64,000 bases of DNA, from NCBI RefSeq assembly GCF_900447535.1, contig NZ_UFXX01000001.1, positions 1,364,001 to 1,428,000 of the forward strand. The letters are read 5' to 3'. The stretch's first letter is position 1. The number at the start of each line of letters is the position of its first letter. Position numbers and translations under genes: made by a program. The notes beneath the pieces are model-generated. The model had not been told where the DNA came from and made no database searches. It saw only the letters and a list, made by a program, of their open reading frames with translations. This document shows, in pieces, positions 34,843 through 45,200 of this stretch. The stretch comes from Dermacoccus nishinomiyaensis. GTDB lineage: Bacteria; Actinomycetota; Actinomycetes; Actinomycetales; Dermatophilaceae.

Positions 34843-36660
34843 TCAGCGCACGACGACGCGCGCGTTGCCGTCACGCCGCGTCCAGCCTCGCGCGTCGAGA
34901 TGCTCGAGCAGGGGGATGACGACGCGGCGCGTCGTGCCGAGCGCCTGGCGCGCCTCGCTCGTCGTGAACGGTTGCGGCAGTCTTGCGAGCTCGCGCATCG
35001 CTCGCGCGGGCGCGTCGGGCAGCAGGACGATGTCGGCGGGCTCGGCCTTGAGTCGCAGGATCGCTCCGCGCTGTGCAGCCGCGGCGAGCTGCCGGTTGCC
35101 GAGGCCGAGCGCCACGAAGTCATCGGCTTCGGGGGCATCGAACGGGTTGGCGCGCAGCCGTTCTCGAAGTTGCTCCAGGGCCGCTTCATCGGCACCGAAC
35201 GATGAGCCGTGGCGTGAGCCGACAACCCGCCCGTCGCGGATCACGAGACCCGCATCAGGGTTCGTCACGCCGCATGACTCGACGAGGGCGGGCAGCAGAC
35301 GTCGGGGCACGCCGAGGCGCGTCTCGATGGCGCCTGACGGCAGCCCGGGGCTCAAGGGGTCGGCGGCGTCAGCGGTGACCGCCTCGATGATCGCGGCGCG
35401 CCAAGCCGTCGCCTGTTTCTCGTGCACGACGAGTCCCTCGACACGACCCAGGCCCTCCCCCGGCAGGGGCAGCCCCTCGCGCAGCACCTCGGGGCGGCGG
35501 GCCCCGACGGCGGTGACCCACTCGTCGCGCACCCAGCCGCGGTCGGCGACGAGTGGTTCGAGCTGCGCGACCGCGTGGCCGGCTAGGACACGTGCGCGCT
35601 CCCGACCGGCGCCGCGCCTCGTCAATGCCGCCGGGTCGAGGTCGAGCACCGTTGCCCCGCAATGGATCCGCCCCGCTGACGCATCGCGCACGATGATGCG
35701 ATCCCCCAGCCGCAACGGCAGCGGATCGCTCAGCGTCAACCGCGCGTGACGCTCGTCGAACGGTCGCACCCGCGCCTCGACGGACGCTGTGCCGATGTGG
35801 ACGCTGACCTCCGCCGACGCATCCTGCCACTCATGCCCGCCCTCGCTGCGCACGTCGAGGACGTTCACCCACGACGCCGACCCCGGCGTCAGCAGGGGCG
35901 TGCCGCGCGGCACGTCGTCGGTGTGCAGACCTCGCAGAGCGACCGCGACGCGCGAGACCGGCGCGACCTCGTCATGACGCTGCCCGAGCACCTGCAACGA
36001 ACGCACGACCGCTCGTTCGTCACCCACCTCCAACTCGTCCCCGAGACGCAGCGTGCCCGCCGCGAGCGTGCCGGTGACCACGGTGCCGGTGCCCTTGACG
36101 GAGAACGAACGATCGACCCACAACCGCACAGGGGAAACCGTGTCCACGGGTGGCATCTGCGCGACGAGATCGTCGAGGGCGCACCGCAGTTCGTCGATGC
36201 CACGGCCGCTGACGGCGTCGGTCTCGACGACGTCGACAACTTCGAGTGACGTCGCGGCGATGTGGCCGAGCGCTGTCTCACGCACCTCGGCGACGCGCTC
36301 GGGCGTCGCCAGGCCACAGCGCGTGATGACGAGCAGGCCGTGCCTGAGACCGAGTGCGTCGATCGCGTCGAGGTGCTCGCGCGATTGCGCCTGCCACCCC
36401 TGATCCGCGGCGACGACGAGCATGACGGCCGGCGCCGGCCCGAGGCCCGCGAGCATGTTGCCGATGAAGCGACGGTGGCCGGGCACGTCGACGAATGCGA
36501 GCTTCTCGCCCGACGGCAGGTCGAGCCCCGCGAACCCGAGATCGATCGTCAGGCCACGCTTCTTCTCCTCCTCGAGCCGATCCGGGTCGGTGCCCGTGAG
36601 AGCCCGCACGAGGGTGCTCTTGCCGTGGTCGACGTGACCGGCCGTCGCGACGACGCGCAT
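34843..36660 (-). CDS. selB: selenocysteine-specific elongation factor
   Basis: This 605-residue GTPase delivers Sec-tRNA to UGA codons marked by a SECIS hairpin. The N-terminal EF-Tu-like part shows GHVDHGKST (G1), the switch region ending KRGLTIDLGFA and DVPGHRRFI (G3), followed by beta-barrel domains. The C-terminal half carries winged-helix repeats that read the SECIS. The normal G4 motif (T/N-K-x-D) reads VITRCGL here, with Gly where guanine-binding Asp is expected. ATG 36660 was chosen over an in-frame GTG at 36666 because GGGGAG has better spacing to it. It follows selA by 118 bp. Confidence 0.95.
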   Translation of the reverse strand: MRVVATAGHVDHGKSTLVRALTGTDPDRLEEEKKRGLTIDLGFAGLDLPSGEKLAFVDVPGHRRFIGNMLAGLGPAPAVMLVVAADQGWQAQSREHLDAIDALGLRHGLLVITRCGLATPERVAEVRETALGHIAATSLEVVDVVETDAVSGRGIDELRCALDDLVAQMPPVDTVSPVRLWVDRSFSVKGTGTVVTGTLAAGTLRLGDELEVGDERAVVRSLQVLGQRHDEVAPVSRVAVALRGLHTDDVPRGTPLLTPGSASWVNVLDVRSEGGHEWQDASAEVSVHIGTASVEARVRPFDERHARLTLSDPLPLRLGDRIIVRDASAGRIHCGATVLDLDPAALTRRGAGRERARVLAGHAVAQLEPLVADRGWVRDEWVTAVGARRPEVLREGLPLPGEGLGRVEGLVVHEKQATAWRAAIIEAVTADAADPLSPGLPSGAIETRLGVPRRLLPALVESCGVTNPDAGLVIRDGRVVGSRHGSSFGADEAALEQLRERLRANPFDAPEADDFVALGLGNRQLAAAAQRGAILRLKAEPADIVLLPDAPARAMRELARLPQPFTTSEARQALGTTRRVVIPLLEHLDARGWTRRDGNARVVVR

Positions 36661-36778
36661 CAGCACTCACTCCCCGCGAGCCGCACCGCGCCGCCGCTGC
36701 GCTCGGCGACGTAGCCCCTGGCGGGGAGGAGCGGTGTCGTCGCCGACGGGGCCGTGGCATCACGCCGCGCGTTCATCG

Positions 36779-38134
36779 TCATGCGCGTCCTCCGTCGTCA
36801 GCTGGGGTGCCGGGTTCGTTGCCTACAGCGACGGCCCGGATCGCGGCGGCGACGTCGGCGTCCGAGGACGCAGGGACGCACCGCAGGTCGACGAGGCAGC
36901 GTCCAAGCGCGGTGCGGGCCAGGACGCACGGGCGTCCGAGGCGTAGCGCCTCCGCGAAGGGCTCCGGCAGGGCGACGGCGAGGCTCGGCAGCTCGAAACC
37001 AGGCGCGCCTCCCCCACCGACGCGTCCGATGACGTCGACGACCTCGGCGCCCGGAACGACGTCAGCGATGGCCGCCGCAAGGTGTGTCGTGCGCTGACGG
37101 AGCGAGTCGCGCGTCTCGTGCAGGGCGCGGGTAACGGGGGGTTCGGGGCCGCGCAGGGTGGCTTCGAGAGCGGCGAGCGTCAGCTTGTCGACGCGCATCG
37201 CGCGGGCCATCGGGTGGCGGCGGACGCGTTCCACGGCGTCGGCGTCGCCGAGAACGAGCCCCGCTTGCGGCCCGCCGAGTAGCTTGTCGCCGCTCGCGGT
37301 GACGACCGTCGCGCCATCGCGCAGCCAGCTCGTCGCGTCGGGCTCGTCGGGCAGCACCCGTTCGGGGGCGAGCAGGCCGCTGCCGACGTCCGCGATGACG
37401 GGGACGCCGAGCGCCGCGAGATCGCGCACGCCTGGCACCCCGGCGAACCCTTCGACGCGATAGTTGCTCGTGTGGATCTTGAGCACGGCGCCCACCCGGC
37501 GGCCGTGACGTTCGGCGTCGACGATGGCGTTCTCGTAGTCGCGCAGATGCGTGCGATTCGTCATGCCTACCTCGACGAGCCGGGCCCCGGCCGACTGCAG
37601 CAACTCGGGCAGACGGAAGCCGTCGCCTATCTCGATGAGTTCGCCGCGGCTGACGAGGACGTCCGTGTCCCCGGCGATCGCGAGGCAGGCGAGCAGCAGT
37701 GCCGCCGCGCCGTTGTTGACGACCAGTGCGCCGCCCGCGTCCGGCACCCGCTCCTGGAGCGCGTCGAGCGTTGCGCGGCCGCGCTTGGCGCGCGTGGCAG
37801 TGACGGGGTCGAACTCGACGTCGACGTACCCCGCAGCGCGACCGAGCGCCTCGACCGCGGCGTCGCTGAGAGGCGCGCGCCCGATGTTGGTGTGCACGAC
37901 GACGCCCGTTGCGTTGAGGATCGCTCGCAGGGTGATGGCCGACTCGGGCAGGCGCAATGCGATGGCCGCGTCGATGCCGTCGGGGCTGATGGTGCCCGCG
38001 CGGACGTCGGCCTGGGCAGAGACGATGGCGCGCTTCACAGCGTCGCGTCCGAGCGCGCCTACCTCGTCGGCGAAGCGTGCGAGGAGCTCGTCGGTGCGCG
38101 GGATGCGTCGACGTGGGTCGTCGCTCGTGGCCAT
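36779..38134 (-). CDS. selA: L-seryl-tRNA(Sec) selenium transferase
   Basis: This 451-residue PLP enzyme converts Ser-tRNA-Sec to Sec-tRNA-Sec using selenophosphate. The features seen are ATGVVVHTNIGRAPLS, VNNGAAALLLACLA, GFRLPELLQSAGARLVEVG and the PLP lysine in TASGDKLLGGPQAGL, at full family length. The start at 38134 is preceded by GGAGGAACG; the longer in-frame extension is unlike the family. It is transcribed toward selB, downstream of tRNA-Sec. Confidence 0.96.
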   Translation of the reverse strand: MATSDDPRRRIPRTDELLARFADEVGALGRDAVKRAIVSAQADVRAGTISPDGIDAAIALRLPESAITLRAILNATGVVVHTNIGRAPLSDAAVEALGRAAGYVDVEFDPVTATRAKRGRATLDALQERVPDAGGALVVNNGAAALLLACLAIAGDTDVLVSRGELIEIGDGFRLPELLQSAGARLVEVGMTNRTHLRDYENAIVDAERHGRRVGAVLKIHTSNYRVEGFAGVPGVRDLAALGVPVIADVGSGLLAPERVLPDEPDATSWLRDGATVVTASGDKLLGGPQAGLVLGDADAVERVRRHPMARAMRVDKLTLAALEATLRGPEPPVTRALHETRDSLRQRTTHLAAAIADVVPGAEVVDVIGRVGGGGAPGFELPSLAVALPEPFAEALRLGRPCVLARTALGRCLVDLRCVPASSDADVAAAIRAVAVGNEPGTPADDGGRA

Positions 38135-38358
38135 CGTTCCTCCAGGTCGAGTGCTGATGCGCCCCAACCTATCGGGCAGGTCTGACAATCCTGCGCAGCA
38201 ACGGTTTTCACGCCCTTCGCCGCTCCGGCGCACTCATGGCTCGAGTGACCCTCCGTGGCGCGTCGCTCCGAGCCGCGGCGGCGAGCCCACGCGGCCGGAA
38301 GAGGGGCCAACGACGACACATGCGAGAAGCCCCCCAGCTCGCGGGGCCCTGAGACTTG

Positions 38359-38451
38359 CGGAGGCGGACAGGAATCGAACCTGCCAAACCGAGATGCTCG
38401 GTTTCACCGGTTTTGAAGACCGGGGGGCCCACCAGGAACCCGGACGCCTCC
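38359..38451 (-). tRNA. selC: tRNA-Sec (anticodon UCA)
   Basis: A 93-nt tRNA with anticodon arm CCGGUCUUCAAAACCGG (UCA), a long variable arm of 8 bp (AAACCGAG/CUCGGUUU), a T-arm CAGGUUCGAUUCCUG and acceptor GGAGGCG/CGCCUCC with discriminator G. The large variable arm and UCA anticodon identify selenocysteine tRNA. The eighth acceptor pair, usual in bacterial tRNA-Sec, appears as U opposite C. No CCA is encoded. It lies 225 bp upstream of selA on the same strand. Confidence 0.95.
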
Positions 38452-38572
38452 CTTGGTGCGTGTCAATCATAGGGGCGCTGGAGTCGTGGGTGCGCCGGGG
38501 CGATGGGCGGGCGGGGTCCGCGCGGCGTACCCGTCGGGGTCGTTGTCAGGGGTACGGCGTAGGGTCGGATGC

Positions 38573-39562
38573 ATGGAGTCGATACGTCTGACGCAGTACG
38601 CCCATGGTGGCGGGTGCGCGTGCAAGATCCCGCCCGGCGAGCTCGAGGAGGCGGTGAAGCACCTCGTGGGGCAGCCAAATCCGAGTGTCATCGTCGGCCT
38701 CGACGACGGTGACGACGCAGCCGCCGTGCGCGTCGGCGAGCAGGCGGTGCTCTCGACGGCTGACTTCTTCACCCCTGTCGTCGACGACGCGTACGACTTC
38801 GGTCGCATCGCGGCCGCGAACGCGCTCAGCGACATCTACGCGATGGGCGGCACCCCCGTCGTCGCCATCAACCTCGTCGGCTGGCCGCGCGACGTGCTCG
38901 GCCTCGACATCATGGCCGAGGTGCTCCGAGGCGGCGCCGACGTCGGTGCGCAGGCGAACTGCCCCGTCATCGGCGGCCATTCGATCGACGATCCGGAGCC
39001 CAAGTTCGGCATGGCCGTCACCGGCATCGCTGACCCGGGCAAGCTCATGCGCAACGACGCCGCCGAGGCGGGCCTGCCCATCTCCCTGACGAAGCCGCTC
39101 GGCGTCGGTGTGCTCAACAACAAGCACAAGTCGACGGGCGAGGTTTTCCCGCAGGCCATCGAGGTGATGACGACGCTCAACCGCGACGCGTCGATCGCCG
39201 CCGTCGCGGCGGGTGTCAAGGCGGCGACAGACGTCACCGGTTTCGGTCTGCTCGGCCACCTGTGGAAGATGTGCCGCGCCTCGGGCGTTCGCGCCGAGAT
39301 CGACTCCGCTGCCGTGCCGTACATCGAAGGCGCCCGCGACGCCGCAGCCGAGGGTTACGTCTCCGGCGGCACGCGTCGCAACCTCGACTGGGTGCGTGAG
39401 CACATCACCGCAGCCGACGGGATCGGCGAAGACGAACTGCTGCTGCTCGCGGACGCTCAGACGTCCGGCGGCCTCCTCGTCATCGGCGAGGTGCCCGGCG
39501 CGCCCGTGATCGGCCGCACCCTCCCCCTCGACGGCGGCGCCCCCGGCATCAGCGTGCGCTGA
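38573..39562 (+). CDS. selD: selenide, water dikinase
   Basis: This 329-residue enzyme makes selenophosphate from selenide and ATP for SelA. It has the catalytic motif GGGCACKIPP (cysteine form, with the essential lysine), an aspartate-rich ATP/Mg site (LDDGDDAAAV, STADFFTPVVDDAYDFGRIAAANALSD) and GFGLLGH. It starts at 38573 and diverges from the tRNA-Sec/selA/selB unit with about 120 bp between. Confidence 0.96.
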   Translation: MESIRLTQYAHGGGCACKIPPGELEEAVKHLVGQPNPSVIVGLDDGDDAAAVRVGEQAVLSTADFFTPVVDDAYDFGRIAAANALSDIYAMGGTPVVAINLVGWPRDVLGLDIMAEVLRGGADVGAQANCPVIGGHSIDDPEPKFGMAVTGIADPGKLMRNDAAEAGLPISLTKPLGVGVLNNKHKSTGEVFPQAIEVMTTLNRDASIAAVAAGVKAATDVTGFGLLGHLWKMCRASGVRAEIDSAAVPYIEGARDAAAEGYVSGGTRRNLDWVREHITAADGIGEDELLLLADAQTSGGLLVIGEVPGAPVIGRTLPLDGGAPGISVR

Positions 39563-39577
39563 CTCGAACAGCACAGC

Positions 39578-39648
39578 TGCACGAGAAATGCGCATCTGCA
39601 CGGGTATCAGCAGTCACGATCCCGGTGCAGATGCGCATTTCTCGTGTA
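39578..39648. terminator. 24-bp inverted repeat between convergent selD and formate dehydrogenase operon
   Basis: Arms starting TGCACGAGAAATGCGC and ending GCGCATTTCTCGTGTA pair over 24 bp with one mismatch around a 23-nt loop. The position between two convergent transcripts suits a bidirectional terminator. Confidence 0.7.
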
Positions 39649-39693
39649 CAGACCCGGCCAGCCGACGAGCCGACCCGCCAGACACGCGAGCGC

Positions 39694-41037
39694 TCAGAGG
39701 TTGACGGGCTTGCCGTCCGGGCCAGGCAGCGGTCGGCGCCCATCCGCGGTGCGGGGGGCGTCATCCGCCGAGGCCAGCCGCGGGCCTGTCGTGATGTTCT
39801 CCGTCCCGCCACGCGCGTCGAGGCGGCGGCGCTGCGGCCCCATCGTGTACTTCGGGTCCTTCGCCGATTCCATGCCGGCTTCGAACACCGCGAAGCGTGT
39901 GCACACCGAGCCTGCGACGAAGCAGGCCCCGGAGACGACGGACGCCACGCGCGAGCGTCGCGCGAACAGCGCCGTCCCGACGAACCCGGCGACGTTGAGC
40001 GCCATGCTCGCCTTGTTGAGCTTGCCGGCAGTACCGTGGTGCAGCGGCTCGCCGACGCCCTCGGCGTCGAGGTGCTTCTCGAGACGATTGAGCACGCCGA
40101 GGTCGACGGCCGACCCGATGAGCGCTAGCGCCCGGGCGGGGCCAGCCTTCTCGACTGGCGTCCACATCATCGCGTTGCCGCTCGCCGCGGCCGATGCTGA
40201 ACCGCCGAACACAAACGGCAGGTACAGCCGCGACTCGTGCCACGTCGGCGTCGACGTGTTCGACAGCAGCACCGCCGTGTACGTCGCCAGCGGCGCCGCC
40301 ATCGACGCACCGAGCGCGACGAATCCCGGTTCGGTGACGCCGAGCATCTTCTCGACGCCGACGAGTGCCCCGTTGACGCGCAACCCGGCGTCACGACGAC
40401 CCGCAGCACGCGACTGCCGCCGCAACCACCGCGACCCCGGCACCTCGAGCGAGGACGCCGACGCGACCTCGCCTGCAGCCCCGGCCACGCGATCGAGCGC
40501 GCCGACCAGACCCGTCACGGTGCCGCTTCGCTTGAGCGGCAGCATCCGCAGCACCTCGAGGGCCGCGAGCGGCATCGCACCGCCGCTGAAACCGGAGAGG
40601 ATCCACGTGCCCACCGACATCGGCGAGCTGAGCTTCGCCACGCGCATCATGTTGTAGAAGCGCTCCGGGCGACCCAGGTCGCCGATGAGCGACGCACCCG
40701 AGACGGCGACCGCAACGGCCGTCGTCAGGCGCGTCACGCGCTGCAGGGGTTCGTTGCCCGTCAGGTACGCGCCGGTCGCGAGCAGCTGAGAACCGCCCGC
40801 GAGGCCACCGAAGAACAGGTACGTCGGGATCGGCCATTCCCACGGCACGGGCTTGATGACGCCACGCCCGTAGTAGCTCTGGAACTCGACGTCCGGCACG
40901 AGCGCGCGCTCACCGCGGCCCTCGCGACCGTTCAGCCAGTCGGTCGGACGGCGACGCTTGCCGCCACGCCCGCCGCGACGGCGCCGCCCACCCTCGGGTT
41001 CAGGATCCCTATACGCATCAAGGGAATTCACGCTCAC
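39694..41037 (-). CDS. formate dehydrogenase membrane subunit, NrfD/polysulfide-reductase-like
   Basis: This 447-residue quinone-linked membrane anchor takes electrons from the iron-sulfur subunit. It begins with an Arg/Gly-rich cytoplasmic tail, then YYGRGVIKPVPWEWPIPTYLFFGGLAGGSQLLA, the NrfD-type first helix, and further helices with GDLGRPERFYNMMRVAKLSSPMSVGTW (NrfD signature). It replaces the heme-b FdnI subunit of enterobacterial enzymes. The GTG start at 41037 overlaps the upstream stop (GTGA). The C-terminal 60 residues are polar. Confidence 0.9.
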   Translation of the reverse strand: MSVNSLDAYRDPEPEGGRRRRGGRGGKRRRPTDWLNGREGRGERALVPDVEFQSYYGRGVIKPVPWEWPIPTYLFFGGLAGGSQLLATGAYLTGNEPLQRVTRLTTAVAVAVSGASLIGDLGRPERFYNMMRVAKLSSPMSVGTWILSGFSGGAMPLAALEVLRMLPLKRSGTVTGLVGALDRVAGAAGEVASASSLEVPGSRWLRRQSRAAGRRDAGLRVNGALVGVEKMLGVTEPGFVALGASMAAPLATYTAVLLSNTSTPTWHESRLYLPFVFGGSASAAASGNAMMWTPVEKAGPARALALIGSAVDLGVLNRLEKHLDAEGVGEPLHHGTAGKLNKASMALNVAGFVGTALFARRSRVASVVSGACFVAGSVCTRFAVFEAGMESAKDPKYTMGPQRRRLDARGGTENITTGPRLASADDAPRTADGRRPLPGPDGKPVNL

Positions 41038-42260
41038 GCCACACCACCTCCGACGAACGCCAGCGCTGCTGCGGCCATCATTCCGCCGGCCGCCATCGCC
41101 ATCCGCTTGTACGACTCCGGCAAGGTCTTCGACGGCGCCACCGGGTCCGGTGGCAGTCCGTACACCTCGGGATCGTCGAGCAGGAGGAAGACCGAACCGG
41201 TGCCGCCGACGCCGTCGTCGAGGTTCGCGCCGTAGAGGCGCGCCTCCGTCATGCCCTGCGCGTGCAGCTGCGCGACGCGCTCCTCCGCGATCGCGACCAT
41301 CTCCGCATGCGTGCCGAACTTGATCGACGTCGTGGGGCACGTCTGCGCGCACGCGGGCGTCTGGCCTTCCTTCAATCGGTCGTAGCACAGCGTGCACTTC
41401 TGCGCGTTGCCGTGATTGACGGTCGCCGTCTTCTCACGCCGTTCGATGACGCCGAACGGACACCCGCCGACGCAGTAGCCGCAGCCGTTGCACACGTCGG
41501 CCTGCACGACGACCGTGCCGAACTCGGTGCGGAACAGCGCGCCAGTCGGGCAGTTGTCGAGACACCCGGCGTGCGTGCAGTGCTTGCAGACGTCGGACGC
41601 CATGAGCCACCGGAAATCCTGAGCCTCGTGCAGCGCCGTCGGCATGACGCCGTTGTCGGTCGCGACGATGTCGAGCACGTTGACCCCCGCCAATTCGTCC
41701 GTCACCTGCGCCCGTTCGACGTCGAGCGCCGGGGCGCCCGGGTCGAGCGCTGACGGCGCGTCGGTCGCGTAGTCGGTGTGCCCACCGGCGACGCGGATGG
41801 CGCGCGCGGCGTCATCCGGCAGGTCGGCGAGGTGCGACGCTTCGCCCGAGCCGCCCGCAGCGTCTGCACCGGCGCCGGAGGCCGACCGCAGCGTCGGCAT
41901 GCCGAGGTCGACGAGCTTGCGCCCCGACTCACGGGCCCGCGCGATCTGCTCGCCCGACTGCTCGACGAACGCGACGTGACGCCACGTGTCGGCACCCAGC
42001 TCACCCGTGTTGTCGTAGGAGTAGCCGGTGAACTCGTACCCGTCCTCGGGGTTGCGGTTCCACTCCTTGCACGCGACCTCGCAGGCCTTGCAGCCGATGC
42101 AGATCGAGGTGTCGGTGAAGAAGCCCATGCGTTCGGCGAGGACGTCGTTGGGCGCACCACCCGTCAGCGTCGTCGCCTCCGGGGTGCCCCAACCCGCCTG
42201 CTTCGACGGGTCACCTCCACCCGCGAACTGCGAACGGATGTACTCGGTCACCAGGCTCAT
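41034..42260 (-). CDS. formate dehydrogenase iron-sulfur subunit
   Basis: The 408-residue ferredoxin-like subunit carries four [4Fe-4S] clusters: CIGCKACEVACKEWN, CKHCTHAGCLDNCPTGAL, CNGCGYCVGGCPFG and CTLCYDRLKEGQTPACAQTCPT. A long polar insert between the first two groups and a C-terminal hydrophobic helix (MAMAAGGMMAAAALAFVGGG) resemble FdnH/FdoH. It relays electrons from the selenoprotein to the NrfD-type anchor. Its ATG overlaps the stop of the catalytic subunit by one base. Confidence 0.95.
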   Translation of the reverse strand: MSLVTEYIRSQFAGGGDPSKQAGWGTPEATTLTGGAPNDVLAERMGFFTDTSICIGCKACEVACKEWNRNPEDGYEFTGYSYDNTGELGADTWRHVAFVEQSGEQIARARESGRKLVDLGMPTLRSASGAGADAAGGSGEASHLADLPDDAARAIRVAGGHTDYATDAPSALDPGAPALDVERAQVTDELAGVNVLDIVATDNGVMPTALHEAQDFRWLMASDVCKHCTHAGCLDNCPTGALFRTEFGTVVVQADVCNGCGYCVGGCPFGVIERREKTATVNHGNAQKCTLCYDRLKEGQTPACAQTCPTTSIKFGTHAEMVAIAEERVAQLHAQGMTEARLYGANLDDGVGGTGSVFLLLDDPEVYGLPPDPVAPSKTLPESYKRMAMAAGGMMAAAALAFVGGGVA

Positions 42261-45200
42261 CAGTCACACTCCTGGCAGATCTCGTTGCCCGTCTCGACGG
42301 TGACGCCGGCGCGGCTCTGGTACTCACTGACGAGCTGCTCGTACTCGTCCCGATCCTGTGGACGGCGGCCCGGGCGGATGTCGCACATGCCCATCTTGCC
42401 CTCCTGGATCTGGGTGTTGCGATCGAGCACCACGCCGAGCAGGTCGTTGGCCGAATCACCATGCACCTGAGCGGACTTCGCGCTGCCCCAGTGGTACGGC
42501 ATGCCGACCTGGTGCACCATGCGACCACCGATCTTGAGCGGCACCATGCGGTCGGTGACGAGCACGCGCGCCTCGATCGCCGCGCGAGCCGACACGACGG
42601 TCGCCCAGTCGCCGTTCTCGAGGCCCTTCTCGGCCGCGAGATCGGGTGAGACCTCGATGAACATCGACGGCTGCAGCTCCGACAGGTACGGCAACCAACG
42701 GCTCATGCCGCCGGCCGTGTGATGCTCCGTCAGGCGCCCGATCTGGAACACGTACGGGTACACGTCGCCACCCGGCGTGCCCTCGCTCGGCGCGTTGAGG
42801 TTGTCCTTACGACGGAACGTCACCCGTGTCGGGTTGGACTGCTGGCTGTAGAGCGGGTTACGCATCGGCGATTCCGCAGCCTCGTAGTGCGTCGGCATCG
42901 GGCCGTCGACGAGACCGAGCGGCGCGTAGAGCCAGCCCTTGCCGTCCGCCATCATGATGAACGGATCGTCGCCGGCGAGGCCGTCGGGCCCACCCACACC
43001 CTCCTTCGGACGGTAGGACGGGGCGGTCTTGAGCGGGAAGTCGGGGTTGTCCTTGCCGACCCACTGCCCCTTCTCCTCGTCCCACCAGATGAGCTTCTTG
43101 CGCTCGCTCCACGGCTTGCCCTCACGGTCCGCGGAGGCGCGGTTGTAGAGCGTGCGGCGGTTCGCGGGCCACGCCCACGCCCATTCGGCGGCCGTCTCGT
43201 CCTGCTCGTACCCAGGCTTGCGCCGCGCGGCCTGATTGACCCCGTCCTTGTAGATGCCGGCGTAGATCCAGCATCCCGACGTCGTCGAACCGTCAGCCTT
43301 GAGATCTGCGTACGTCGCGAGGGGCTTGCCCTCCGCGTCGGTTCCGTTGATCTCGGCCATGACCGATTCGGCGATGACCTCGCCGTGCTCGTCCTTGGGG
43401 TAATCCCACGTGATCGCCTTGAGTGGCTCGTCGATGGGGTCGCTCGAATCGGCCAGCCTGGCACGGATGCGCACCCCGACCTCGTGGAAGAAGTCGAGCT
43501 CGCTCTGCGCGTCGCCCGGCGGGTTGACCGCCTTGTGACGCCACTGCACGAGGCGTTGGGTCTGAGTGAACGTACCGGCCTTCTCGACGTGCGTCGCCGC
43601 GGGGAAGAAGAAGACCTCGGTGTCGATGTCCTCACTCCTCCACTCCCCGGAGGCGATCTCCGGCGCGTCCTTCCAGAACGTCGCGGTCTCGATGAGCTGG
43701 AAGTCGCGCACGACGAGCCACTTGAGGTGGCGTAGGCCCTCACGTTGCATACGGGCGTTGGCCGAGCCGACGGCCGGGTTCTGCCCGAGCACGAAATAAC
43801 CCTCGACCTGGTTCTCGATCATGCCCATGACCGTCTGGTACGTCCCGTGCGCGCCGGACAGACGCGGCATGTAGTCGAGCCCGAAGTTGTTCGCACTTGT
43901 CGCGTTCTCGCCGTACCAGGCCTTTAACAGCGACACGGCGTACTTGTCGGCATTCGCCCAGTACCCCTTGGCGTCCTTCGACACGATCGAATCGATGTAA
44001 TCCTCGAGCGTTTCGTGGTCGGAGACCCGCGGCATCGGAAGGTAGCCCGGCAGCAGGTTGAACAGTGTGGGAATGTCGGTCGATCCCTGGATGGTCGCGT
44101 GTCCGCGCAGCGCCATGATGCCGGCGCCAGGACGCCCGACGTTACCCATGAGCAACTGCAGGATCGCCGCGGTGCGAATCATCTGGGCCCCGCCGACGTG
44201 CTGGGTCCAACCGACGGCGTAGGCGAACATCGTCGTGCGCTCGCGACCAGAGTTGGCGACGACCTCGCGGGCGACGAGTGCGAAGTCCTCCTTGGAGACG
44301 CCGCACACCTCTTCGACCATCTCCGGTGTGTAGCGCGCGTAGTGCCGCTTCATGATCTGCAGCACGCACATCGGATCGGTGAGCGTCTCGTCGCGCATCA
44401 CGGCCGAGTGCGCGAGCGTCGGGCCACCCGAGCCGTGCGTCTCGGCGCCACCGCTCGCCTGGTGGCCCGAGGAACCGCTCTTCTCGTCACTCGAGGTGCC
44501 CTGATCCGGTTTGCCGGGCGGCGTCTTGTACTGCCACGAACTCTGGTCGTACTGGCCCGTGGTCGGGTCGTACCCGGAGAACAGGCCGTCGAGATCCTCG
44601 GTGTCGACGAAGTCGTCGCTGACGATCGTCGCGGCGTTCGTGTACGCGACGACGTAGTCGTGGAAGTACGTCTCGGTCGTCAGCACGTGGTTGATCAGCG
44701 CGCCGAGGAAGACGATGTCACTTCCGCCACGGATGGGGATGTGCTTGTCGGCCACGGCGGACGTCCTCGTGAAGCGAGGGTCGATGTGGATGACCTTCGC
44801 GCCACGCGCCTTGGCCTCCGTCACCCACTGGAAACCCACCGGGTGGCACTCGGCCATGTTCGACCCCTCGATGAGGATGAGGTCGGCGTTCGCCATGTCC
44901 TGCAGTGGATTGGTGGCTCCACCACGCCCGAACGAGGCTCCCAGACTGGGAACCGTGGCGCTGTGTCAAATACGCGCCTGGTTCTCGATCTGTATGGCGC
45001 CCGCGGCGGTGAACAGCTTCTTGATGAGGTAGTTCTCCTCGTTGTCGAGCGTTGCTCCACCCAACGAGGCGATCCCCATGGTGCGACGCAGGCGGTTGCC
45101 TTTGTCGTCCGTCTCCTGCCATCCGCGCTTGCGGCTGGCGATGAAGCGGTCGACGACCATGTCGATGGCCTTGTCGCGCTCGATCGGCTCCCAGTCGGTG

